NCBI GenBank assembly: GCA_023451855.1
Contig: JAEXXY010000287.1
Span: forward strand, 1 to 5,895
Reading direction: 5' to 3'
Length of the DNA stretch: 5,895 nt
Origin: Actinomycetes bacterium
GTDB lineage: Bacteria > Actinomycetota > Actinomycetes > Actinomycetales > Dermatophilaceae
Shown: piece by piece, positions 1 through 4,247 of the stretch
How positions within the stretch are numbered: the first letter of the stretch is position 1
Layout: the number at the start of each line of letters is the position of its first letter
The notes under the pieces: generated by a model
What the model was told of the DNA's origin: nothing
Seen by the model: only the letters and a program-made list of their open reading frames with translations
The model's database searches: none
Position numbers and translations under genes: made by a program

Positions 1-318
1 CGCTGGCGGCGCACGCCCGGCGACGTCGCGGCGCTGGCCGGGCTCCAGCGCGAGCTGCTCGCATCGGCGATCGAGGCCACGGCACCCGGCGGGCTCATCG
101 CCTACGCCACGTGCAGCCCCCACCTCAACGAGACCCGGTTCGTCGTCACCGACGTGCTCAAGAAGCGCGACGACGTCGAGCTGGTGGACGCCCGAGCGCT
201 CTTCCGGGACGCGTCCGGGGCCGAGCTGGCCGGACTCGGCGACGGGCCCTACGTGCAGCTGTGGCCGCACGTCCACGGCACCGACGCGATGTTCCTCGCG
301 CTCCTGCGCCGCCGCTGA
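1..318 (+). CDS. rsmB: 16S rRNA (cytosine-C5)-methyltransferase RsmB-like, C-terminal fragment (5' end outside window)
   Basis: Frame 1 is open from the first base to TGA 316-318, giving the last 105 residues of a longer protein. The fragment carries the SAM-dependent RNA m5C methyltransferase motif YATCSPHLNE at fragment residues 35-44. The Cys in TCSP (residue 38) matches the catalytic nucleophile of the RsmB/Fmu and NOL1/NOP2/sun family, which attacks C6 of the target cytosine. The preceding segment, RWRRTPGDVAALAGLQREL, resembles the stretch of RsmB that leads into this motif, and the final LALLRRR fits the last beta strand of the Rossmann-like domain. The N-terminal NusB-like RNA-binding domain and SAM motif I would lie upstream. 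The family methylates C967 of 16S rRNA in E. coli. An rsmB gene just before rpe and rib genes is a familiar actinobacterial order. A related m5C methyltransferase of the same superfamily cannot be excluded from the C-terminus alone. Confidence 0.85.
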   Translation, partial: RWRRTPGDVAALAGLQRELLASAIEATAPGGLIAYATCSPHLNETRFVVTDVLKKRDDVELVDARALFRDASGAELAGLGDGPYVQLWPHVHGTDAMFLALLRRR

Positions 319-347
319 CCCTTCCGGACGTCGAACGTCCGGAAGGG
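319..347 (+). terminator. Perfect inverted repeat, probable terminator hairpin after rsmB
   Basis: CCCTTCCGGACGT (319-331) and ACGTCCGGAAGGG (335-347) are exact reverse complements around a 3-nt CGA spacer, so a 13-bp hairpin begins one base after the rsmB stop. No U-tract follows (CCGTTAGGG), so it is not a textbook intrinsic terminator. U-poor hairpins placed directly after stop codons are common in high-GC actinobacteria and are often taken as terminators or 3'-end stabilisers. Its symmetry would let it act in both directions. Confidence 0.7.
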
Positions 348-351
348 CCGT

Positions 352-357
352 TAGGGT
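352..357 (+). promoter_or_regulatory. Possible -10 element (TAGGGT) for the VOC gene, leaderless geometry
   Basis: TAGGGT fits the actinobacterial TAnnnT -10 pattern and is followed by 7 nt and then ATG 365, so transcription could begin at the start codon itself. No convincing -35 is visible; that region lies in the hairpin. AGGG within the same bases (353-356, 8 nt before ATG) could instead be a ribosome binding site. The sequence cannot settle which. Confidence 0.4.
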
Positions 358-364
358 CCGGCGC

Positions 365-721
365 ATGGCCATCGCCCAGTACCCCAGCTTCGTCATCGAC
401 TGCCCCGACGCCGCAGCCCTCGCCACCTTCTACGGGACGCTCCTCGACTGGAAGGTCGACGTCTCCGACGGGTGGGCCGAGATCCGTGCCGAGAACGGCA
501 ACTGCATCTGCTTCCAGCAGGTCGCAGACTTCCGGGCGCCGGAGTGGCCGGGCCAGCAGGCGCCGCAGCAGATGCACCTCGACGTCGTCGTCGAGGACCT
601 CGACGCCGCCGAGCCCGAGGTCCTCGCGCTCGGCGCGACCCGGCACGAGCACCAGCCGGGGACGAGCTTCCGCGTCTTCCTCGACCCGGCCGGACACCCG
701 TTCTGTCTCTGCGTCGGCTGA
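365..721 (+). CDS. VOC-superfamily (glyoxalase/bleomycin-resistance/dioxygenase fold) protein, substrate unknown
   Basis: This 118-residue protein starts with MAIAQYPSFVIDCPD. It shows the paired beta-alpha-beta-beta-beta layout of the vicinal oxygen chelate fold. The first module has the typical 'IDCPDAAALATFYGTLLDW' helix (residues 11-29). The second begins QQMHLDVVVEDLDAAE (68-83), with His71 at the usual first metal-ligand position, and closes with FLDPAGHPFCLCVG (105-118), the standard DPAGHPF turn. Length and motifs match the small single-domain actinobacterial glyoxalase-like proteins. These act on varied substrates or have no known activity, so no reaction is assigned. It is probably cytoplasmic, since no signal peptide or membrane segment is seen. 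ATG 365 is chosen because an AGGG lies 8 nt upstream, because a leaderless promoter would also place it there, and because the fold starts right after it. It stands between rsmB and rpe with its own flanking hairpin, so it is probably a separate unit. I infer no link to riboflavin. Confidence 0.85.
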   Translation: MAIAQYPSFVIDCPDAAALATFYGTLLDWKVDVSDGWAEIRAENGNCICFQQVADFRAPEWPGQQAPQQMHLDVVVEDLDAAEPEVLALGATRHEHQPGTSFRVFLDPAGHPFCLCVG

Positions 722-767
722 GGGTCGGCTGAGGGTCGGCTGACGGTCGGCTGGCGGTCTCCTGACG
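713..767 (+). repeat. 11-bp tandem repeat (GTCGGCTGAGG), about five copies
   Basis: Units are 713-723 and 724-734 (identical GTCGGCTGAGG), 735-745 (GTCGGCTGACG), 746-756 (GTCGGCTGGCG) and a degraded fifth, 757-767 (GTCTCCTGACG). The first unit contains the stop codon of the VOC gene (TGA 719-721). Because 11 is not a multiple of 3, the TGAs of the first three units (719, 730, 741) fall in all three forward frames. Divergence increases away from the gene, as expected for an old slippage expansion. Confidence 0.9.
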
Positions 768-790
768 GCCGGGCGCGCCGCGGCCACCCC

Positions 791-796
791 TAGGCT
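791..796 (+). promoter_or_regulatory. Probable -10 element (TAGGCT) of a leaderless rpe promoter
   Basis: TAGGCT matches TAnnnT and is followed by exactly 6 nt (797-802) before GTG 803, the spacing at which actinobacterial RNA polymerase usually starts. Transcription from G803 would give a leaderless mRNA. There is no Shine-Dalgarno sequence upstream of either candidate GTG, which favours this reading. A -35 box is not evident. Confidence 0.5.
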
Positions 797-802
797 GTGC
801 GC

Positions 803-1459
803 GTGCAGATCTCGCCGAGCATCCTGTCCGCGGACTTCGCCAACCTCGAGTCAGAGCTGCGCCGCATCGCGGGCGCGGACTGGGCCCACGTCGACGTCAT
901 GGACGCGCACTTCGTGCCGAACCTGACGCTCGGGCTGCCCGTCGTCGAGGCGCTGCTCAAGGTGAGCCCCGTCCCCATCGACGCCCACCTCATGATCGAG
1001 GACCCCGACCGCTGGGCCCCGGGGTACGCCGAGGCGGGCTGCCAGTCGGTGACCTTCCACGTCGAGGCGGCGCGCGACCCCCGCACCCTCGCCCGCACGC
1101 TCCGGGCGGCGGGCGCCCGCGCGTCGATGGCGATCAAGCCGGGCACACCGTTCGCGCCGTACGAGGACCTGCTGCCCGAGCTCGACATGGTCCTCGTCAT
1201 GACCGTCGAGCCCGGCTTCGGCGGGCAGTCGTTCATGGCCGACCAGATGCCGAAGGTCGCGCAGGTGCGCCAGGCCGTCCGGCGCCACGGCGGCGAGATC
1301 TGGGTCCAGGTCGACGGCGGCGTCAGCGCCGACACGATCGAGCAGTGCGCGGAGGCGGGCGCCGACGTGTTCGTCGCCGGGTCGGCCGTGTACGGGGCCG
1401 AGGACGCCGCCGCCGTGGTCGAGCAGCTGCGCGCGCTCGCCGAGCGCCACCGCCACTGA
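803..1459 (+). CDS. rpe: Ribulose-phosphate 3-epimerase
   Basis: This 218-residue TIM-barrel enzyme interconverts D-ribulose 5-phosphate and D-xylulose 5-phosphate in the pentose phosphate pathway, in the cytoplasm. It has the family signatures in order: ISPSILSADFANL at the N-terminus, HVDVMDAHFVPNLTLG (from residue 29), PIDAHLMIEDP (from 58), VMTVEPGFGGQSF (from 132), VQVDGGV (from 168) and phosphate-binding VAGSAVYG (191-198). The expected metal ligands are present: His29, Asp31, His62 and Asp171, with the two Asp also serving as catalytic acid and base. Length is normal. I chose GTG 803 because it sits 6 nt after a TAGGCT -10 box and no Shine-Dalgarno is seen. GTG 797 (two residues longer, in frame) is the alternative, and both give an N-terminus close to the conserved PSILSADF. 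The product shares ribulose 5-phosphate with the DHBP synthase domain of RibBA downstream. A hairpin and a separate promoter candidate suggest it is outside the FMN-controlled transcript. Confidence 0.96.
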   Translation: MQISPSILSADFANLESELRRIAGADWAHVDVMDAHFVPNLTLGLPVVEALLKVSPVPIDAHLMIEDPDRWAPGYAEAGCQSVTFHVEAARDPRTLARTLRAAGARASMAIKPGTPFAPYEDLLPELDMVLVMTVEPGFGGQSFMADQMPKVAQVRQAVRRHGGEIWVQVDGGVSADTIEQCAEAGADVFVAGSAVYGAEDAAAVVEQLRALAERHRH

Positions 1460-1516
1460 GGCGCACCGAGGCGCACGCGGCGGACTGAGGCGCACCGTGG
1501 CGCACCGTGGCGGGCG
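1458..1516 (+). repeat. 10-bp tandem repeat (GAGGCGCACC / GTGGCGCACC) after rpe
   Basis: Units run head to tail: GAGGCGCACC (1458-1467), GAGGCGCACG (1468-1477), a degenerate 9-mer (1478-1486), GAGGCGCACC (1487-1496), GTGGCGCACC (1497-1506) and GTGGCGGGCG (1507-1516). The 14-mer ACTGAGGCGCACCG occurs twice (1455-1468 and 1484-1497), the first copy including the rpe stop codon. As with the repeat after the VOC gene, it starts at the end of a coding region and decays downstream. Confidence 0.85.
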
Positions 1517-1541
1517 TCACCCGGACGCGGGGTGCGACGCC
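1513..1541 (+). terminator. Hairpin downstream of rpe, possible terminator
   Basis: GGCGTC (1513-1518) pairs with GACGCC (1536-1541), and ACCC (1519-1522) pairs with GGGT (1530-1533). This leaves a 2-nt bulge (1534-1535) and a 7-nt loop, for ten base pairs in all. A competing pairing of TGAGGCG (1486-1492) with CGCCTCA (1538-1544) also exists. There is no U-tract. Its place between rpe and the riboswitch promoter region fits a terminator isolating the two units, but evidence is structural only. Confidence 0.45.
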
Positions 1542-1555
1542 TCAGCGGGCGGGTG

Positions 1556-1561
1556 CATACT
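1556..1561 (+). promoter_or_regulatory. Candidate -10 (CATACT) for the riboflavin operon
   Basis: CATACT is the most AT-rich hexamer just ahead of the riboswitch and would start transcription near 1567-1569, immediately before the P1 helix at 1570. TGCGAC (1533-1538), 17 bp upstream, is a poor -35 match. The position relative to the aptamer is the main argument. Confidence 0.35.
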
Positions 1562-1569
1562 GGGAGGCA

Positions 1570-1694
1570 CGTGCTCCGGGGTCGGTGTAATTCCGAGCCG
1601 GCGGTTACAGTCCGCGACCCGACCGCATCCAGCGGCCGGTTGACCTGGTGGGATTCCAGGACCGACGGTGAAAGTCCGGATGGGAGGCAGCACG
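1570..1694 (+). ncRNA. FMN riboswitch (RFN element)
   Basis: The aptamer is recognised by its conserved blocks: GGTGTAATTCCGA (1584-1596), CCGGCGGTTACAGTCCGCGA (1598-1617), GGGATTCCAGGACCGACGG (1650-1668) and GTCCGGATGGGAGGCAGCAC (1674-1693). Helices can be traced. P1 is CGTGCT 1570-1575 with AGCACG 1689-1694. The other arms are TCGG 1582-1585 with CCGA 1593-1596, GCGG 1601-1604 with CCGC 1612-1615, CCTGG 1644-1648 with CCAGG 1656-1660, and GAC 1664-1666 with GTC 1674-1676 closing the GGTGAAA loop. The variable arm spans roughly 1616-1642. In this class FMN binds the multi-helix junction, stabilises P1 and turns expression off. The element heads ribM-ribD-ribE-ribBA-ribH. The aptamer is complete with no core block missing. 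Control is probably translational, because no hairpin followed by a U-tract lies between it and the ribM start. Confidence 0.96.
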
Positions 1695-1822
1695 AGACAG
1701 GCCGTCGACGGCCGGTGCGCGCACCCGTGGGTTCGCGTCGCCAGCGCCCGCCCGACTCGACCTGTGGAGCACCCCCGGAGTTCGTCCGACACACATCACG
1801 AACCTCCGAGGTCGAACACCAC
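1695..1822 (+). promoter_or_regulatory. Riboswitch expression platform and ribM ribosome binding site
   Basis: This 128-nt leader between P1 and the ribM ATG contains several pairable segments. GGCCGTCGACGGCC (1700-1713) and GGTGCGCGCACC (1714-1725) are adjacent perfect palindromes. TCGACCT (1757-1763) is the exact complement of AGGTCGA (1809-1815), which covers most of the only Shine-Dalgarno candidate, GAGG (1808-1811), 11 nt before the ATG. Between them, GGAGTTCGT (1777-1785) pairs with ACGAA (1798-1802) plus CTCC (1804-1807) with one bulged C, and C1776 can pair with G1808. These two stems stack and would bury the binding site. GGAGCAC (1766-1772) is the exact complement of GTGCTCC (1571-1577), which includes the 5' strand of P1, so it can compete with P1. 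The pairings are visible; their regulatory meaning is inferred. Confidence 0.6.
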
Positions 1823-2587
1823 ATGGTCACACTCGCAGCAGCGGACGCCTCGCAGAACCTCTTCCAGCAGGTCCTCGACGCCGCCATCCCCATCGGTCCC
1901 TACCAGCTGCACTGGACCGAGCTCGTCGGCGTCCTCATCGGCGTCGCCTCCGCCTACCTCGGGATGAAGCGCCTCGTCTGGGCCTGGCCCGTCGGGATCG
2001 TGGCCAACATCCTGCTCTTCTTCGTCTACACCGGCGCCCTCTTCGGCGCCGACGAGCGTATCCCGCTCTTCGGGCAGGCCGGCCGGCAGATCTTCTTCAT
2101 CGTCACGAGCATCTACGGCTGGTGGCGCTGGAGCCAGGTGCGCCGCCTCAGCCACGCCGGTGACGCGTCGGGCGTGGCCATCACCCCCCGCTGGGCCACC
2201 GGCCGCGAGCGCACCGTGTCGGTCGCGTTCTGGCTCGTCGGCACCGTCATCGCCGCGCAGGTCTTCCGGATGCTCTCCGAGGCGGCCCCCAACCCGTTCT
2301 GGTCGCCGCAGTGGTGGTTCTTCTGGTGCGACGCGTGGATCTTCGTCGGCTCGATCGTCGCGACGTACGCGATGGCCCGCGGCTGGAACGAGTTCTGGCT
2401 CGCGTGGATCGCCGTCGACCTCGTCGGGGTTCCGCTGGGCTTCGCCACCGACTACGTGCCGACCTCCGTGCTCTACATCTTCTACGGCCTCTTCGTCGTC
2501 TACGGGTTCCTCCAGTGGGTCAAGGTGACCCGCACGAGCGACCAGGCCGACGTCGAGCCCGACCTGACCGCCGTCAAGACCGGCTGA
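1823..2587 (+). CDS. ribM: Riboflavin transporter, PnuC family (RibM/PnuX type)
   Basis: This 254-residue, strongly hydrophobic protein is rich in aromatics. About seven membrane segments are visible, near residues 33-49, 52-73, 88-103, 132-150, 168-186, 190-208 and 213-231. The IYGWWRWSQV stretch (97-106) and YIFYGLFVVYGFLQWVKV (218-235) are typical of the PnuC vitamin transporter family, whose founding member carries nicotinamide riboside. Its place as first gene after an FMN riboswitch, directly ahead of ribD, matches the RibM/PnuX riboflavin importers described in Corynebacterium and Streptomyces, so riboflavin is the likely substrate. That rests on context, since the fold alone does not separate the two specificities. 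These transporters are energy-independent facilitators of the inner membrane. ATG 1823 is chosen because it follows a GAGG and the riboswitch; the frame stays open upstream to 1532, but that stretch is the aptamer. The hydrophilic C-terminal tail (about 236-254) is short. Confidence 0.9.
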   Translation: MVTLAAADASQNLFQQVLDAAIPIGPYQLHWTELVGVLIGVASAYLGMKRLVWAWPVGIVANILLFFVYTGALFGADERIPLFGQAGRQIFFIVTSIYGWWRWSQVRRLSHAGDASGVAITPRWATGRERTVSVAFWLVGTVIAAQVFRMLSEAAPNPFWSPQWWFFWCDAWIFVGSIVATYAMARGWNEFWLAWIAVDLVGVPLGFATDYVPTSVLYIFYGLFVVYGFLQWVKVTRTSDQADVEPDLTAVKTG

Positions 2588-2599
2588 CCGGGGCTCGGC

Positions 2600-3613
2600 A
2601 TGGGCGACACAGCCGCCTCGGCCTGGATGCGACGAGCCCTCCACCTCGCCGCAGCCGGGCCGTGGCCCGACCCCAACCCGCGCGTCGGCTGCGTGCTCGT
2701 GGCCGCCGACGGCACCGTTGCCGGTGAGGGCTACCACCACGGCGCCGGCACCCCGCACGCCGAGGTCGTCGCCCTCGCCGATGCGGGGGAGCGGGCCGTG
2801 GGCACCACGGCCTACGTCACGCTCGAGCCGTGCGCGCACCACGGACGCACGGGCCCTTGCGCGGGTGCGCTCGTCGACGCGGGCGTGGCCCGGGTCGTCT
2901 TCGCACAGAGCGACCCGAACCCCGACGCCGCCGGCGGGGCGGAGCAGCTGCACGCGGCAGGTGTCGACGTCATCGGCGGCCTGCTCGCCGACGAGGCCGC
3001 CGACCTGAACTCCCGGTGGGCCCGGACCGTGGCGCTCGGGCGCCCCCTCGTGACCTGGAAGTTCGCGGCGACGCTCGACGGGCGCAGCGCCGCGGCCGAC
3101 GGCTCGAGCCGTTGGATCACCGGCCCCGGGGCGCGTGCCGACGTGCACCGGCTGCGCGCGACACGCGACGCCGTCCTCGTGGGCACGGGAACGCTCCTGG
3201 CCGACGACCCGCGCCTCACGGTGCGCGACGCGTCGGGCGTCGACCTCCCGCGCCAGCCCCTACGCGTCGTCATGGGCCTGCGCGACGTCCCGGCGACCGC
3301 CGCGGTGCACGCCGGCGGCCACGACGTCCTGCAGCTGCGCACCCGCGATCCCAAGGAGGCGCTGGAGCTGTTGTGGGACAAGGGGATCCGTGACGTCTGG
3401 CTCGAGGGTGGGCCCACGCTCGCGGCCGCCTTCCTCGGCGCCGGGCTCGTCGACGACGTGTACGCCTACCTCGCTCCGGCCCTCCTCGGGGCCGGGCCCC
3501 ACGCCGTGGCCGACCTCGGCATCGGCACGGTCGCGGACACCCTCCGCCTCCACACCGCGGACGTGACGCTCGTCGGGGACGACGTGCGCATCCACGCCAC
3601 CACGAAGGAGTAA
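2600..3613 (+). CDS. ribD: Bifunctional diaminohydroxyphosphoribosylaminopyrimidine deaminase / 5-amino-6-(5-phosphoribosylamino)uracil reductase
   Basis: RibD (337 residues) catalyses two successive steps of riboflavin synthesis in the cytoplasm: deamination of the pyrimidine made by GTP cyclohydrolase II, then NADPH-dependent reduction of its ribosyl side chain. The N-terminal cytidine-deaminase-like domain (about 1-145) has PHAEV with zinc ligand His53 and catalytic Glu55, and LEPCAHHGRTGPC with zinc ligands Cys78 and Cys87. The C-terminal dihydrofolate-reductase-like domain (about 148-337) shows KFAATLDGR (154-162), SRWITG (170-175), VLVGTGTLLADDPRLTVR (192-209) and WLEGGPTLAAAFL (267-279). 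Both halves look complete, and length is normal for the fused form. ATG 2600 lies 12 bp after the ribM stop. Only a GGGG (2590-2593) precedes it as a weak binding site, so translation may depend on ribM. The gene ends in AAG GAG TAA, and those bases form the ribE ribosome binding site. Confidence 0.96.
   Translation: MGDTAASAWMRRALHLAAAGPWPDPNPRVGCVLVAADGTVAGEGYHHGAGTPHAEVVALADAGERAVGTTAYVTLEPCAHHGRTGPCAGALVDAGVARVVFAQSDPNPDAAGGAEQLHAAGVDVIGGLLADEAADLNSRWARTVALGRPLVTWKFAATLDGRSAAADGSSRWITGPGARADVHRLRATRDAVLVGTGTLLADDPRLTVRDASGVDLPRQPLRVVMGLRDVPATAAVHAGGHDVLQLRTRDPKEALELLWDKGIRDVWLEGGPTLAAAFLGAGLVDDVYAYLAPALLGAGPHAVADLGIGTVADTLRLHTADVTLVGDDVRIHATTKE
3605..3610 (+). promoter_or_regulatory. Strong ribosome binding site of ribE inside the ribD end
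   Basis: AAGGAG forms the last two sense codons of ribD (Lys-Glu) and lies 7 nt before ATG 3618. It is the closest match to the Shine-Dalgarno consensus before any operon gene here, whereas ribM has GAGG and ribD only GGGG. Confidence 0.8.
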
Positions 3614-3617
3614 GTCC

Positions 3618-4247
3618 ATGTTCACCGGAATCGTCGAGGAGCTCGGCACGGTCGCCGGGCTCGACCACGGCGCCGACTCCGCCGTACTGCGCATCACCGG
3701 GCCGCTCGTCGTGTCCGACGCCGTGCACGGCGCATCGATCGCCGTCAACGGCGTCTGCCTCACCGTCGTCGAGCACGACGCCGAGGGCTTCACCGTCGAC
3801 GTCATGGCCGAGACGCTTCGGCGCAGCTCGCTCGGCGCCCTGCGGCCGGGGGACCCCGTCAACCTCGAGCGCGCCATGCGCGCCGACGGTCGCTTCGGTG
3901 GCCACGTCGTGCAGGGGCACGTCGACGGCACGTCGACGGTCACGGCGCGCACCCCGGGCGACCGCTGGGAGACCGTCGAGCTGACTCTTCCGCGCGACCT
4001 CGCCGGGTACGTCGTGGAGAAGGGCTCGATCACCGTCGACGGCGTCTCCCTCACGGTCGCGTCCGTCACCGACGACACCTTCACGGTCTCCCTCATCCCC
4101 ACGACACTCGCCCTGACGACGTTGGGGCACAAGGGAGTCGGCGACCCCGTCAACCTCGAGGTCGACGTCATCGCCAAGTACGTCGAGCGCCTCCTCGAGC
4201 ACCGGCAGGGGCAGCCGCAGGGGCAACCGCAGGAGGTGACGCCATGA
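3618..4247 (+). CDS. ribE: Riboflavin synthase, alpha subunit
   Basis: The enzyme dismutates two molecules of 6,7-dimethyl-8-ribityllumazine to riboflavin and the aminopyrimidine returned to RibH; the family works as a homotrimer. The 209-residue product opens with the diagnostic MFTGIVEELG and consists of two similar lumazine-binding barrels. The N-barrel has VNGVCLTVV (43-51), GDPVNLERAMRADGRFGGH (78-96) and VQGHVDG (98-104). The C-barrel has VDGVSLTVA (140-148), SLIPTTLALTTLG (158-170) and GDPVNLEVDVIAKYVERLL (175-193). The C-terminal tail HRQGQPQGQPQEVTP comes from a 12-bp DNA repeat and lies beyond the conserved core. ATG 3618 is 4 bp after the ribD stop and is served by AAGGAG. The stop overlaps the ribBA start as ATGA (4244-4247). 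Some organisms call this gene ribC; the reaction is the same. Confidence 0.96.
   Translation: MFTGIVEELGTVAGLDHGADSAVLRITGPLVVSDAVHGASIAVNGVCLTVVEHDAEGFTVDVMAETLRRSSLGALRPGDPVNLERAMRADGRFGGHVVQGHVDGTSTVTARTPGDRWETVELTLPRDLAGYVVEKGSITVDGVSLTVASVTDDTFTVSLIPTTLALTTLGHKGVGDPVNLEVDVIAKYVERLLEHRQGQPQGQPQEVTP
3852..4160 (+). repeat. Exact 18-bp direct repeat in the two halves of ribE (3852-3869 and 4143-4160)
   Basis: GACCCCGTCAACCTCGAG occurs identically at both positions, 291 bp apart, in the same reading frame, encoding DPVNLE in each lumazine-binding barrel. It is the DNA trace of the internal domain duplication, kept or restored to identity at the nucleotide level over this short stretch. Confidence 0.9.
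4206..4236 (+). repeat. 12-bp tandem repeat at the ribE 3' end running into the ribBA ribosome binding site
   Basis: CAGGGGCAGCCG (4206-4217) and CAGGGGCAACCG (4218-4229) differ at one base and are followed by a partial third unit, CAGGAGG (4230-4236). In frame they encode the QGQPQGQPQ tail of RibE. The GGAGG of the third unit (4232-4236) is the ribBA ribosome binding site, 7 nt before ATG 4244. Confidence 0.85.

Noticed and set aside
158..787. Minus-strand open frame opposite the end of rsmB and the VOC gene
   Set aside because: Low-complexity Arg/Ala/Asp-rich translation without a domain, antisense to two supported genes.
1458..1516. Possible CRISPR array or origin iterons in the repeats after rpe
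   Set aside because: The units are only 10 bp, head to tail without spacers and degenerate. No cas or replication genes are nearby.
1700..1725. Intrinsic transcription attenuator after the riboswitch
   Set aside because: The hairpins are short and no U-rich run follows them or any other stem before ribM, so translational control is the simpler reading.
1532..1822. N-terminal extension of ribM by 97 in-frame codons
   Set aside because: The frame is open only by chance through the FMN riboswitch. The aptamer must be in the untranslated leader, and PnuC-family similarity begins after ATG 1823.
790..1893. Minus-strand open frame opposite rpe and the riboswitch
   Set aside because: It is antisense to a fully conserved epimerase and to the structured RNA, with no recognisable protein family.
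1796..3148. A 450-codon minus-strand open frame opposite ribM and the start of ribD
   Set aside because: Same compositional artefact. It has no motif and cuts across two recognised genes.
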